From: Stereocaulon alpinum
Taxonomy: Eukaryota > Ascomycota > Lecanoromycetes > Lecanorales > Stereocaulaceae
Length of the DNA: 64,000 nt
Assembly (NCBI GenBank): GCA_018257865.1
Contig: JAEUBA010000011.1
Location: 186,001-250,000 of the forward strand
Direction: 5' to 3'
Below are positions 22,938 through 35,900 of this stretch, piece by piece (positions within the stretch are counted from its first letter, which is position 1; every line of letters starts with the position of its first letter). The notes under the pieces were generated by a model. It was not told the origin of the DNA, did not search any database, and saw only the letters and a program-made list of their open reading frames with translations. The position numbers and the translations under genes are program-made.

Positions 22938-23359
22938 ATAGCTTCCCGTCACTTTCGGTAGCGACTCGAGGTGCATATCGTTATTTGCTAGGTAGATTTT
23001 GGTGGGCGATCGAAGCTGGCAGCCCAGCTCATCTTGCTACACTTCGTGAGGAATACGCCCCGAGAAGGTATATTTGGTTTATGGCATAACACCTTCTGCA
23101 TGTACGAGGCGATGAATACTGCATGGGATGGTGACAACAATGATACCAATGTAGAAAGGATAAAATCAAAAGATGTGTTATCAAGATGAGAATGACCATG
23201 TAGAAGGTTGGAATTGGCAAATGCGAAGATCGTTGCCGAGGACTATGATCTGCTCATGTAGAAAATGTGCTCCAATCTCATTTACAACTTCAAAGCTGAT
23301 AAATTCTCCCATTGATACGCAAGACACCTTCAAATACCGCACAATGCTTCAGAAATACC
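22938..23359. other. Intergenic region eIF5A to RRN7
   Basis: 422 bp between two genes on the same strand: eIF5A 3' UTR followed by the RRN7 promoter. Nothing further is seen. Confidence 0.45.
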
Positions 23360-25354
23360 ATGCCGGGGAAGATAGAATGGCGGAAAGGCCCTGTCTGCGG
23401 CATAGACAGATGTAAATCAACACAGTATCGCGAGGAAGATGGCTTGACATGGTGTAGGAGGGGCCACCAGCAGGAGGTCATCATATACAAGACCCCCTGT
23501 TCCTATGGACACGTGCTAACAACACTCTTAGGGTATCCAAACACAATTAGATGAGGACAATTTTGGCACCCAAGGGCGGAAGACTCGCATCAGGAAGGAG
23601 ACTGTAGCAAAGGTCTCCCGAAGTACACCTCCCCTCTAACCCCCAAATACCCAACATCCTGACCACCTCCAGTCTACCGAGGCCACTCAGCCAGCACCCT
23701 CTACCTCCAGGCCTACCAGCTGATCCTCTGGAAACAATGCCACGCCCTGATTCATACGATTGAACTACCTGCCGAGCTCGAAGTTGTCGTCAAGGATCTA
23801 TGGTCACTACGACTGCAATTGCTGCAAAGCAAGACCGATGCTACTTCTGAAGACGATACGCTATTCAGCTCTGAGCCACAGACGGAGACAGAGACGGAAA
23901 GGGAGGGTGAAGATGCTCCTACGAAGGAGTATAGGGTGAAAGGGAAGGCTATGCCGACTTTGATTGAGAGCTTAGGATTATGTTATCTTGGGTGCGTGTT
24001 ATTAAGGATACCTGTCAGTATGGGCGATATACATCAGTAGGTGGTAGTTGGCTTGGGCTCTGTATGGACATTGGCTCATATGGATTGGTGACAGATGGGC
24101 CGTTCGAGAAGATATCCCCTTCATCAGGGCGGTGCGGTTGGTTCCAATTGTGATGAAGCAAAAGTTACCAGCAGAATACCTCAAGGCACTTGATACTACG
24201 GTATGATTGTTCTAGACTGAAAGGGCGATTCAACTAATCATGTCAATAGTCTCCCCTCGAACCAGACCATCTCCGCAAGGCGATCCACAACCTCTCCCTC
24301 TTCTACACTCACCACTTCAAACTCACATTTCCACCTCTCAACGTCCCTCTTCTCCTCTATAAGCATATCCGTGATCTAGCTCTTCCCAGTAAGTTCCTCT
24401 TACTACTCCAGTCCTCCCCACCAGAAACCCAGTACTGACAACCCACCAGTACCCCTCCACCCAGCAATCCTTCACATCTCCCGCCTCCTCTCCATCTCCT
24501 TCGACTTCCCCTCGCCACGCTCCCGCCAACGCCTCTCCTCCCTCCCAGAAATCCAACTCATCTCCCTCCTACTCATAGCAACGAAACTCTACCACCCCTT
24601 CGACGCCCTCCCCCGCCACGCCCGCTCCCTCGCCGACCCAGCAGCTCTGACAATCGACTGGCCTACCTGGGTCGAAGCCCATAAAGTCCACAATGCATCG
24701 CTTACAAACAAAGGCCAATTACCCCGAGGCTCAGAGATCAACGTAACGGAAGCGGATGTCATGAAAATGACCGGCGAGCAAATGGATCAGTACATGGATT
24801 ACTACGAACGCACATTCATCGACAAGGAGCGCGTTGAGTCGAAGAACCGCGGCCTACCCAACGAACTATTAGACATGTTCCCTACCGGACGGGCTAATGG
24901 CTCTTCCCCCGCCCCTTACTCCTACAAAGAACAAATAGATAAAGAGCAAGCAGCTACCGAACAAAAACTGAAAACCGTAGTCGGCGCTATGAATCTCCGC
25001 CCTATTGCAGCTGAGAATAACGAAGAACCTGTACGGCGAATTGGCGATTTCTACAAACGGTATAGACATGTTGAGGATCTGGAAGGGGTGGCGAAAGTGT
25101 TCTATGAGAGGGTTGCGGAGGCGGTGGGAATTAAGGTTGAGACATTGGTGTTGGCTGTTGGGCAGGTTGAACGGAGGTTGATTGTTTGGAGGGAGGGGAG
25201 GGTGAGGGAGGGGGTGGAGGATGTAGATGATGAGGAAAACGAAGAAGGAAGAGTTGACAGAGAAGACCAAAGAGGTAATGCAGTAGAAAGCGGAGAAGAT
25301 GTGGAGATGGGAGATGAGAGCGAGGGAGATGATTCTATGACTGTTAGCGACTAG
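23360..25354 (+). CDS. RRN7: RNA polymerase I core factor subunit RRN7 (TAF1B-like)
   Basis: Six exons: 23360-23476, 23532-23622, 23673-24036, 24095-24200, 24250-24388 and 24450-25354; 573 aa. RRN7 is the TFIIB-like subunit that recruits RNA polymerase I to the rDNA promoter. The N-terminal RRN7-type zinc ribbon has Cys13, Cys18, Cys32 and His36 (VCGIDRC...WCRRGHQQE). The cyclin-like core follows, with YLQAYQLILWKQCHALI, ESLGLCYLGCVLLRIPVS and WAVREDIPFIRAV each restored exactly by splicing. The tail is acidic. The donor of exon 1 (GTCATC) is weak. The start could also be the in-frame ATG at 23312; I prefer 23360, which directly precedes the zinc ribbon. The coding strand turns from C-rich to G-rich near 25050. 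Confidence 0.88.
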
Positions 25355-25662
25355 ATACCCAGTCAATCTGACACTGACTGCCAGCATCATCTTATATCTC
25401 CAGGTGCAGGTTCAGTCGGACTTTCAAATGCAGATGAGCATGCAGAGTAAAGAAAGCAGATGTGTATGAGTACTGGGTTGCGTAGATACATAGCCACATC
25501 ATCCCTATCTATCATATCGTAATACATAGCGCCAAAAACAACCACCAACAATGCAACCCTACTTTACTTTACCCTATGTATCCATCAACAAAACATGACT
25601 TTTCATCGCATATCCATCCCCCAAACAGCCCTACACCCACGAAATCCCCCCTCCCCTACAAA
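25355..25662. other. Convergent 3' intergenic region RRN7 / eIF5B
   Basis: 308 bp between two facing stop codons, AT-rich in the middle, presumably overlapping 3' UTRs. No gene. Confidence 0.5.
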
Positions 25663-28600
25663 TCAAGGCACATCAAACAGCCCCTTCAACTTCTTAATAA
25701 GCAACCACTCCTCATTACTAACATCAGTCCGATAATATTCCTTCAACGTATCGATACTCTGTCTCGAAATCATCGAATAAAGCGTATCCTTCTCCTCCAA
25801 ATGCCGTCCATAAGTCGGCTGATTAGGGCCTTCGATCTTGACTGCTACGGAGGGTTGGCCCTTTTTGCAGATGGGGATTTGTTTGTGGTCGCGCTCGATT
25901 GATTGGCTTGGTGAATGTATTAGTATTGTGGGGAAAGGAAGGGAAGGTAGGGGTGGTGGGGAAGAGGAGGGGGTGCCTTACACTCTTCCTAAGCTGACGA
26001 TTTCTTTGACGTTGGTTATGGGGTTGTTGCGGACTGCGGCTATGGGGGTTAGGAGGCGGAGGTTGCCTTCTGTGACGTCTACGCCTACGACGATAGGGTC
26101 TTTTTTGTTGAAGACGGCGACGGGGGTTAGGACGCAGGGGAAGACGGCGAGGAGTTTGCTGTCTTCTTTCTTCTGCTCCGCGAGCTGCGCCATGTGTTTT
26201 GTGAAATCGTCGAAGAGGTGGTAGATGATGTCAGCTGTGAAGATCTTGACGCCCTTGGCATCAGCGTACGCTTGTGCTTCTTTGTCAATTTTGACATCGA
26301 AGCAAAGCATGACGGCGTACTCTTTCGCTTTCTCAAGCATAATCTCTGCGGACATGACGTCTCGCTTGTAGACAGGACCGATGGATATGTTTGCGACAGG
26401 GATTTTAGAGACTTTCAGGAATTCTAGTAAGGCTTCTAGGGAGCCGAGGGTTGACGCTTGCACACTGACGCCGCGGCCTGTTTTCGAGACTCTTTGCAGA
26501 AGGTTTTCGAGATCGGAGAGAACCTCTTCTTTGAGATCTACTTCGTCGTCTTCGGGTCCTACGACTAAAAGTCTTGAGCCGGCGATAGCGTGTTCGAGGT
26601 CGTTGGCGGCGATTTTGACACCGAGGGAGGCTTTGCATTCTTGGTTGTGGACGTATTGGGATTTTAGTCGCAGTTCCTTTAGAGGTGCTGGTGTAAGTAA
26701 AGCTCGGATGTTCGTTGCTATGGCGCCGTTGAGACCACAAAGGACTATTCGGTCGCCTTCACGGAGGACACCGTTAGAGAGCACTACGTCGATAGTTGTT
26801 CCGAGACCTTCTATGACTTTGACCTCGAGAACTGTGCACTCCACTTCTGATAGGTACATAAGCTTGTTTGTCATACGCTCTTGCGTCAATTGAACTAGGA
26901 GTTTCAGCATGTCTGGGATACCTTCGCCTGTGTGTGCTGAGGTTGGTACGAGTGAGACGTTCTTTGCCATTGATTTGTTCTCGTAGTATAGCTCAGAGTT
27001 GAAACCTTGTTCGGCAAACGCAACCTTGGTCTTCTCAAGGCGATCTCTGAATTCGTTCTGGACGCCTTTGTTCTGCATGGCCAAACTTTCTTGGAAGCCG
27101 TTGTTATCAATCTTTTTCCATCCGTATAGACGATCGATCTTGTTGAGAGCAACAATGAATGGCGTTTTGCGATCCCGTAATAGCCTCATAGACTCTAGCG
27201 TTTGTGGTTCCAACCCATGCATGATATCGACAACCAGAATAGCAATATTACAAAGAGAAGATCCCCGAGAACGTAAATTCGTGAAAGATTCGTGACCAGG
27301 CGTATCAATGACTAGCAGACCAGGGACCTTGAATTCAAAACTGCCATCTTTGTTGACCACTTCTGTCTTTGTTTGAAGCGCGTCGACAGGGAAGTAAGTC
27401 GCACCAATCTGTTGCGTAATACCTCCAGCTTCGCCTTCTTGTACATTCGTTTGCCGGATCTTGTCCAGTAATTTAGTCTTGCCTGTGTCGACATGGCCTA
27501 GGATACAGCAAATGGGTGAACGAAGATTGTCTTTCGATCGGGCAGCAAGAGCCTCTTCATGCTGTTGCTTTCTCCTAGCAGCAGCTTCTGCTTTCTTCTG
27601 TGCAGCTGCTCGTTGTGTGGCCGTCCCACCTTCAGCAACGGACGAGTCGGAATCAGACTCTGAGTCAGAGTCTGTTCTGGCGTCCGTTTTCAGTTGTGGT
27701 CTTGCTTGAGCGGGTCTTGAGGGTAAGTCCACTTGAGCGGCCGAGGGTTCTTTAGTGCCGTTTGTAACAGGGGCTGACTTTGGTGCTGCTTTCGATGTTG
27801 GTTTCGATGCAGCCTTGGGTGCTTCTTCGTCACCGGAGCTCATCTCCCAGCTTTCTTTGACATCAGCATCATCGGCATCGGCTGCAGCTTCCCAGTCCTC
27901 AAGTCCGTCGCTTTCAGGCTCCTGAGTCGCCGCTGCAGCTGCTTCAGCTTCAGCTCTAGCCTTCTCCTCCTCTGCCAGTCTCACACGTTCTGCTTCCTCT
28001 TGCCGTCGAGCTTCCGCCTCTGCGGCTTCTTTCTCTTCCTGCAACTTAGCATCTTCTCCTGGCTTCTTCAGACCCTTCTTCTTCTTGTTATCGTATACAG
28101 GCTTTTTCTTCTCCGTGGCTTCTTCATCAAGTCCCGCCACCTTTACACCAGCAGCGAGCATTTGTTCTCTCTTGAGCTCATTGCGCCGATTAGCTTCTCT
28201 CTGGGCTGGTGTGAGTAGTTTGCCCTCCCTCTTCAACTGTTCTTTCTTCTCCTTTTCCTTTTCTTTCCTCTTTAACCGGGCTTCCTCCCTTCTTTTCTCT
28301 TCCTCTGCCGCTAATCGCTCTTCTTCTTCAATGCGTGCCTTCTCTTCAGCGCTCTTCCTAGCTTCTTCTTCTTGCCGCTTCCTAAGCTCTTCCTGTTGCT
28401 TCTGTAGTGCTGCTAGAGCTGCCGGCACCTTTTTTTTTCCCTTCGCCGCATCAGCAGCTGGTGTGGGTTCTGGCTTTGCTTCGACAACAGGCTTTGCAGG
28501 CTCCACTTTGGCCGCAGGGGCTGGTGTTGTCTTCTTCTTTGCCGCAGCCTGAAAAGATCAGTCAGCTCAAATATAAGTCGTTGTGGACAGCACTTGTGAA

Positions 28601-29091
28601 GTTGGACCTACCTGTTCCTTCTTCCGTTGCTTTTCCCTCTCCTTCTTCTCTTTCTCTTTCTCCTTCTTACTCTTCAGCCCTCCTCCATCCTCTCCATCAC
28701 CCTCTCCATCTTCGTTAGGCGCCAAAGTACCAGGATCTTTCCCCTGTTTTCCCTTCCCACCTTTCGTCTTCGTAGCTTGTTCAGCGAAAAGGTCATCCGT
28801 GGTCGCCTCCTCCGGGGCCTTAGATGCTAGATCTGCAATACCGTCGGGTTCTGCATGACCATTCACGCCATTCTCCATAGGTGGGTCTTCGCCATCCAGA
28901 TAATCCTCTTCAACATGCTTGCCCTTCTTTTTCTTATTGCTCTTATTCTTCTTCAGTGTAGCTAGTAGACCTCCCCCTGCGCCCTCTTCAGAAGCTTCTC
29001 CATCGGCAGGCGTAGCTGCGGCAGGTTCTATAGTCTCTCCGAGATCAGCCTCCCAGTCATCGTTCTGTTTGCCTTTCTTTTTAGGCGCCAT
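25663..29091 (-). CDS. Translation initiation factor eIF5B
   Basis: Three exons: 28612-29091, 25982-28548 and 25663-25906; 1,096 aa. eIF5B is the GTPase that joins the 60S subunit to the initiation complex. Residues 1 to about 495 are the highly charged, Lys/Glu/Ala-rich N-terminal region with coiled-coil character. The G domain follows: G1 GHVDTGKTKLL (about 508), G2 region GGITQQIGATYFP, G3 DTPGHESF, G4 NKIDRLYGW and G5 TSAHTGEG. Domains II-IV end in IVSLGR, which splices into QSIERDHKQIPICKKGQ and the conserved C-terminal helix that binds eIF1A. The open frame antisense to the N-terminal region is a shadow of its repetitive Lys/Glu codons. Confidence 0.96.
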
Positions 29092-29536
29092 TGTAAAGGT
29101 GATAGATCAGTAGCAGTGGAGGAATGGTGATGGTTGGGAAAGGATGAGAATTAGGATCTTGTGTGGTAGTATTACTTGGACATAAATGAATATGGTGGGG
29201 GCAGAGTGAAGATTGGTCGAAGCGGTTGTCTGTGGGGCAAATGTGTGGTGTTCTGTGTTCGGTAGTGCGGGAACGTCACACTTTCAAGCTTTCGATGGAT
29301 CGATAGATCTCGCTCAACTTTCCTATAATGTTATATCATATGCATGAATAACCTGCATTTGTCTTTCATTCCTGCGGTATTACAAAGCTTTATTCGCTAC
29401 TACGAGTAGTACATAGTCGGGGTTCTTTGTAAAATTCTATTGGCCTTCTATATCCCGTCCGTAAGATATACGGATTATACGGAGCCATTGAGCAGCTAAT
29501 CAGACAGGACGAAGAACCTCAAGCACTAACGGCATC
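29092..29536. other. Intergenic region upstream of eIF5B
   Basis: 445 bp between the eIF5B start and the end of the YIPF1-like gene, both minus strand. It holds the eIF5B promoter. No other feature. Confidence 0.45.
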
Positions 29537-30567
29537 TCACAGCCCTAGCAACGACCTGACCATGTTTCCAGCGCCCTCGGCCTTCCCATCCCCTGTCGGT
29601 TCTTTGATAGCTGGACTCCCATAGCTGCGATGTCATATTAGTGTGCACACTTGCTATGATACTCGTAGAGATACGTACGCGAAGAAAGTAAACTTGATGG
29701 CAATAGCCAAACCCGCATGTAGTGCCACCACCCCTATCACGAGGACCCTGCTCACTTTCGCCTCTGTCACACTAACAACAGGCCATAGATTTCTCACGAG
29801 GAACACCGCACTCATCACGAACCCAATGGCAACAAACACATAGTTCAGTAGCGTAATGGGACTCCAGCTAATCAAGGCCACTGGTATCCATATCACATTT
29901 GCATAACCATAGAGAGCCCAACATTCCACCAACGTTGCGGATTCTGCTCCGAACCACCGTAATAGACCCCAAAGTCCTATAGGTACAAAGCCTGTATACC
30001 CGTATATGAGACCGGCAGCGCCGCTAAGTAATTGGAAGTTGTATTCGAAATGGCCAACGCCTTTCTCTGCGAGATATTGACTTATGGTGGCTGTGAGGAA
30101 GAGTATGAAGACTAGTGTTGTAGCAATCCAGAAAGGGCCATATAGATCAGGATTCCCATCTAGAATGTCAAGGAAGGGAGAGCGTGGATAGAGTGAGGAA
30201 GTACAGCGGCGGATAACTTCTGAGGTATCGACGTCGAAGAATTGGGCATAGAAAGAAAGAGTCCAGAGGAAGCGTTTTGAGGGAGCTGGGCTTTGACCAT
30301 TAGAGAATGGGCCCGAGGTGTCAGGTGGAATTTTCGAGCGGGAGTTTGGCGGATCGTTGAAGTCTGTGATTGGGGTGTCAGAGACGACATCATGAATCTA
30401 GCGGTAGACTACCTACTTGAGGAGTGGAACTCAAGGTCCTCTTGGAGATCAGTATGACCTAGATCCCCCTATGGTTCCAATTAGCTCGCCTTTTCAAAAC
30501 TCGTATCAGACTGTCATCTTACTCCTTCATCGACATCTACGACGACATCGTAGCCCCTGTTCGCCAT
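29537..30567 (-). CDS. YIP1-domain Golgi membrane protein (YIPF1/2-like)
   Basis: Four exons: 30523-30567, 30417-30468, 29679-30363 and 29537-29624; 289 aa. Yip-family proteins sit in Golgi/ER membranes and bind prenylated Rab GTPases in vesicle traffic. The N-terminal third is hydrophilic, leading to WTLSFYAQFFDVDTSEVI. Five hydrophobic segments follow: FWIATTLVFILFLTA, LLSGAAGLIYGYTG, YANVIWIPVALI, YVFVAIGFVMSAVFLV and VLVIGVVALHAGLAIAI. The motif LYGYANVIWIPVALISWSP is diagnostic of YIPF1/2. Splicing of the last intron restores FFAYGSP. Two of the exons are very short (45 and 52 nt), so gene finders may miss the N-terminus. Confidence 0.88.
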
Positions 30568-30767
30568 CTTCTCGGGCATCAAAGTGTCACTCCCTGTTGG
30601 CGACAGATTGGAGAGCGCTGACTTTATTTCAGCCGACGTGTCTCAAGACCGTATGCTCGGCTAAGTTTCCTGGATCTTTATTGCTTTAAAAAAGCTAGCT
30701 CTACCTACCTTTGGCCCTGAGCGATTGATCTACACATGTTCTACGCTGTCATAGCACTTCACAACTT

Positions 30768-32096
30768 TTAGCAGAAAGATTGCAGAACCTCGCGCAGCCT
30801 CCGAATGCCTAATGACGGAAGACCTAGGCCCCTTTTTCCAAGCCAGAATGAAAGAACGCCAACCAAAACTGCCAAGCCAAGGCCGCCAACGGGACGTCTA
30901 TACTTCCAGATCCGCATCAGTACCTTATTGCGCAGCTCCTCCCGGCGAAGCTCTAATGCCTGCATCTCAAACAACGCCTCCCCATCTTCTAAAGTCTGGT
31001 TTCTGCATAACCCATATGTGGTTTTCAGGACACTGTGACATGAGATCTTTGCCCACGCCCGCCGCGGTAGCTTTTCTGGAGGATGGTCGTTGAACAACAT
31101 TACTGTCCGCGATAGCAATTCCTCCAGGTTGAGAGGTTTAGGAAGCTTCGACAAGATTGAATGAAGCATTTCTGGCTCGTCCGCCGGAATCTCGAACAGT
31201 TCGTCTCGCCGTGAAAGTATGATGACTGCGAACAAGTATATAGAAACCACAGCTGGCTGGGCTATTAGGAAATCGAACAGGCGGGCAATATCGCCATATT
31301 CTTGAATGTCATGAGCATACAAAGTCAAAGTGGCTGCCAAGGCGAAGAACGGCTGCGTCTGTGATAGGTGCAGACAAAGCTTCTGATCCTCGGCGTTGAG
31401 GATACTGGGTAACAACTTCAGGTGAGCCATTGATGCGGACAGGGACGGTAGCATGAAGTCTCGGATACGTAGCAACGACAGACGTGCGACAGCTTCCGGA
31501 GCATGATCAACACCTAGGACTAGCAGAAACACTTGAACTATGTCGTGAAAACCTTGAAAATAGGAGAGCATGGGGTGTTGCCTCAAGACTTGCGTAATTA
31601 CAGATGAAAGCTCCTGCTTTCGCCGATCAATCTGCTTTTCCGACTCATCTAAATCCAGGTTAGAGTATGGTCTTCCGGAAACTTTAGCCAGACATACTTC
31701 GTGGATAGTAGATGAATGACCGGTTGACATCAAGTTCCACTTGATGTTCGTCTTTGTGAGGGGGAAGATCTCGCCAGAATTGGACACAGTCATCGGCATC
31801 GGCTGCTCTTCCCTCACATCCTAGTAGCCTTGGCCCTGAATGTGTCGTGAGCCCCGACATGAGCATCGTGTTGCCTCGAACTTACAGGCTATCTGCCGTA
31901 TGTGGTCGTTGATCAGACCACCAGTCGAAGTAGACAGAGCACTCAATTGGTCAAGGTCACAGTGTTCTGTGCAAGCATCTATGATACGATTGACTTTGTC
32001 CTGCCCGTCAAGGGAAGGCACACCCTTTCCCTGGAAATTTCGACCACTTGCGGAAATCTTGGGGCTGAGAGGATGTGAATTCCCCTTTGAAGCCAT
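30768..32096 (-). CDS. TBC-domain Rab GAP (GYP8/TBC1D20-like), tail-anchored
   Basis: Three exons: 31886-32096, 31698-31835 and 30768-31648; 409 aa. The TBC domain stimulates GTP hydrolysis by Ypt1/Rab1-type GTPases in the early secretory pathway. Splicing rebuilds HIRQIAWPRLLG, then VELDVNRSF with the catalytic Arg finger, and YFQGFHDIVQ with the Gln finger. The C-terminal hydrophobic segment GLGLAVLVGVLSFWLG followed by basic residues fits the ER tail anchor of TBC1D20/GYP8. It lies beside the YIPF1-like gene, another Rab-linked factor, on the same strand (201 bp apart). It appears intact. Confidence 0.9.
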
Positions 32097-32998
32097 GGTT
32101 GCTATGACACTCCCGCTGCATCATAATCTTCATGCAGTGTGACACGTTCACGAGATGATCATTACTGCAGAAGGAAGCAAACAAACGATGATTGAAAGGA
32201 GCTAAGATCCTCGGGGCGGGCTGCAGCCGCCGGAAAGAAACCCCAAGCGCCTGTGGTCCACTACCTCACCAAACTACAAAGCATCAACAATAACATTCAT
32301 CGCCTCGCTCAGACACCACTGGATAAAATTAAGAGGCTGCCTGCAACAAACACGGCCAATTCGAGCCGAAGATCGACGTGATCTGCGAGTTACGCGATCA
32401 TCAAGCGAAATCTGGGTTTCTGCAGGTTTGGCATGCCGATGCAGCACGTATTTGGATCTTGCGTGCAGGATCTCCCTGTTGTACATGTCTCACAGATCGG
32501 TGGGTCCGACTTCAACCAATACGATCGTCCAGAGGTACTAGCTGCAGGATCTCGACCGAATTCCACCAAATTTAAGGCCTAGCTCAACAACTTCTGGGTC
32601 TTGATCATCGTCCGCTTTGATTAGCCTTCCTGAGGAACTTGGACCACGCTCTATACACTGCCAAAGCCTTCGATCCATATTGGCTCATGGATGAGAGGCA
32701 CCAAGCCTCAAGTTTGATGATCGGGGAGCCGAAAGGTCTAAAGGCTATTTGTCCTCGTAGGGTGTGGTTCAGTTCCTGTGCGATGTCAAGCTAGTAGTCA
32801 GGGTAGCTGGCATCCTGTTGTTGCCGAGCGGGACAAGTCGCCGATTCTGGCATTGTCCTAAGGAACCAACCAATTATATCCAAGCTGGAAGACGCTCAGC
32901 CCTGCCCAACACCTACTGAGCCATTTATGCCGCTGCTCATTTCCTTCCTAACAATGTCTTCAATTCCATAACCTGATCAAGCAGGCCGTTTTCCCATC
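32097..32998. other. Divergent intergenic region TBC GAP / MMS1_N gene
   Basis: 900 bp between divergent starts. Small frames at 32274-32575 have no homology. No recognisable element. Confidence 0.45.
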
Positions 32999-35900
32999 AT
33001 GTCGCTTCAGACAAATGTCTTCGAGAACGGGCGATGGGTGACGAGGAACATAGATCCATACCAAGCGAGGGCCCAAAACGCAGAACCTCTGCGAAAGGCG
33101 AAGATTGAATCTTCCTCAATTCGCCTCGCAAAAGAGCCTAGTCTTGGGCTCGTCACCCAAACCTTGGTAAGGAGCCCGGTGATCAAGTGGATCCTCCCTG
33201 CAAGGGTCCGACATCCTGATAGGAACGATGTGCTCTTCATCACTGCCGACTCCGTCACCATTAAGGAGGCACAGGGAAACTACACTCTGCAAGAAGTAGC
33301 GACCAAGAACGACTTCGATTCTCATATCAGGTCAGCAAGGATATTTGGAATCCCGAGGAAGCTCACAGATGAGGACAAATATGCAGCCGCCAGGAGGGAC
33401 GATCGGATGATGTGGGAGAGCCACCATGTACATAGCAAATCTGAAGACGACCTCTATTTCGATGAAAGCAAGAAAACACTCCCACCTCAAATTGCCGTAC
33501 TAGCTTTGGAATCAAACAAACTCGTCTTCCTCTGCGCAGCCAATGGATCATCGGATCATCCTCTATTCATATGCTCCCAACAACAGCTCCCAGCAGCGCA
33601 ATCACCGTTGGAAAAACTTGGTGAGCACATAGCGGTGGATCCGAAGTCAGTAGCATGGTGATGGCGAGTATGCGTATGCTGACATTGTTAGGTCCCGAGC
33701 AATGGCAGTCGCGGCTCAAGAAGGCAGGGTATACGTGTACACGCTAAAGTCAATGGCACAGATGAGACAGGAGCTCGCCGAGACGTCCGAGTACAAGCCA
33801 ATAAAGGAAGTGAGCAACCCCTGCAAGGGACTATGCTATCGTCTTCCAGCTAACTCCACCGCCTCGACAAGGAGAGGCTCCTTCCAGACGTCCCAGTCGG
33901 TGGCTCGATATTGAAGATGGAATTTCTCCACCCGTCACGGAATGACGAGGGCCAAATCATTCTCCTCCTCATCGTAGCCAGAAAGGGCAAGACCAGGATG
34001 CTTTGGTATGAGTGGAACTCTGCAGCGACCTTGCGCAACTCCCAGTTGAAAGCAGCTTCGCAGATCTCACCACAAGACGAGCAGCTACCACTGCTTTTGA
34101 TTCCACTCAAAGCATTCTCAGCGTTCATGGTTGTCTGTGAGAAGCGGATTACGTTGTATAGGGACATATCGACAGGCACGCCAAGTCGATGGATACAACA
34201 ACTCGACGATATCAGAGACCCAGAAGAACCAGGAAGTTCTGGACGGCCGCCTCTATGGGTACAGTGGGCGCGACCAATGAGGGCGATAACATCCACGTTC
34301 ACTGTTGATATGGATAGCGTATATCTATGTCGCGAAGATGGCATTATTCAGTGGTTGACTCTCAATCATTCTGACGACCACATGCTCGACAGTACCCACA
34401 ATCCAGGGAGGCTTGGAGTCAATGTCGATACTGCATTTGCGATCTTGGACGTGGGACCCAACACAGTAGACGTTCTCGTAAATGGCGGCAACATGGGTGA
34501 AGGTGGCGTTTGGCGTTCCAGCCCACGCCAATACCTCGAACGTCTTACGATTTTAGCCAACTGGACCCCTTTGAATGATTTCATTACCATCAGCCACTCG
34601 GCCGAGCCTTTCAACACAGCAGGAAGCACAACAATTCCAGATTATGCTTCGAGAGTTAAACAGCAGATATTCGCTTGCACTGGAAGAGGTAGACAAGGCT
34701 CAATTACAGAGCTTCGCTACGGCTATGAGGCGCCAGGAGAGTATGAAACATTGAATATTGCTGACGTAGTAAGCAGCGGGGTGTTAGGTCTTTGGGCTTT
34801 CCATGGATTCTATGGGGAAGCTAGACAGCAGAACAAGGGACGAGAACGCTTCAAAGACACAGCATACATTTTAATCTCATGCCCGACGCGGACATACCTT
34901 CTACGTATGCCACGGAAACCAGATCAAGAACTGATTCAGGACCTAGGATATGCGTACAACCCATCAGAATACGATCCAGAGGTGGTCAACGAGGATTTAG
35001 GACTTGATTACAATGCTAGGACGGTCGCAGCCCGGGCTACACTTCAAGGCTTCATCCAGGTAACCGAATGCTCTATCAGGGCCACTTCACTACCTGTGCC
35101 ACAGGACAGACTTGTGAAATTGGAGGACCAAGAGGACGTCAAGCCCGATCAGGGACTGATGTACAAAGGGTCTCGAGCGAGATATTGTTTCGACTTCGAG
35201 GATTGTCGAGTGGTGACGGCCTGCATCCATGATACCGTAGAGGAGACATCTATCCTTGTGGCGCTGCAACAAGCCGAGAAGTTCTATCTCCAATTGGGCC
35301 ATCTCAATGCTGGGTACAAAGCAGCTACAACCATGCCTCTGCAATCTCAACCCTCATGTCTTCTTCTGAGAAGCGTAGGGCCTCGCTTACTCGCCTTTGT
35401 CGGTACGCTTGAGAAAGAGCTTCGAGTGTTTCTAACAGACAGTGATGGATCCGACCTTCAGGCAATCGGCCACTATGAGTTCCAAGAACCGTTCGCCATT
35501 TGTGACAGTCTGGCAATCATCACCTCAAACAAGGACAATAAGAATCAAATAACATACACTGTGGTATGTGGATTGCGCAATGGCTCGTTACACACCCTTT
35601 ACCTAGGCGCTGACTACCCACGTGAGTTGGCCCCTTTGTCCACCCATGAAGTGCTGCCGCTGATTATCGAAGATCCGCTCAGCCTATGCGAAAAGCTACA
35701 AATCGGCCATACCTCGGTCACAGTTATGCCTGACGAAACTAGGAAGAACAGAGCTATTGTCCATTGCGAGAAGGTTTTGTGTATCTTGGAGTACCCTCCG
35801 GATTCGAAACCCCCAGCTGCTGTGCATAGAGTATGGATAACGGATCACGACTCGCCAGATCTCCAGACCGGCTCACTATCCATAATTACCCAAGCTGTTG

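Noticed and set aside
28085..28552. Ser/Phe-rich frame opposite the eIF5B N-terminus
   Set aside because: It is the complement of repetitive Lys/Glu/Ala codons of eIF5B.
33810..33849. Intron 2 of the MMS1_N gene ending at the CAG at 33847-33849
   Set aside because: It leads to a frame that stops after about 35 codons and loses the conserved ILKMEFLHP block.
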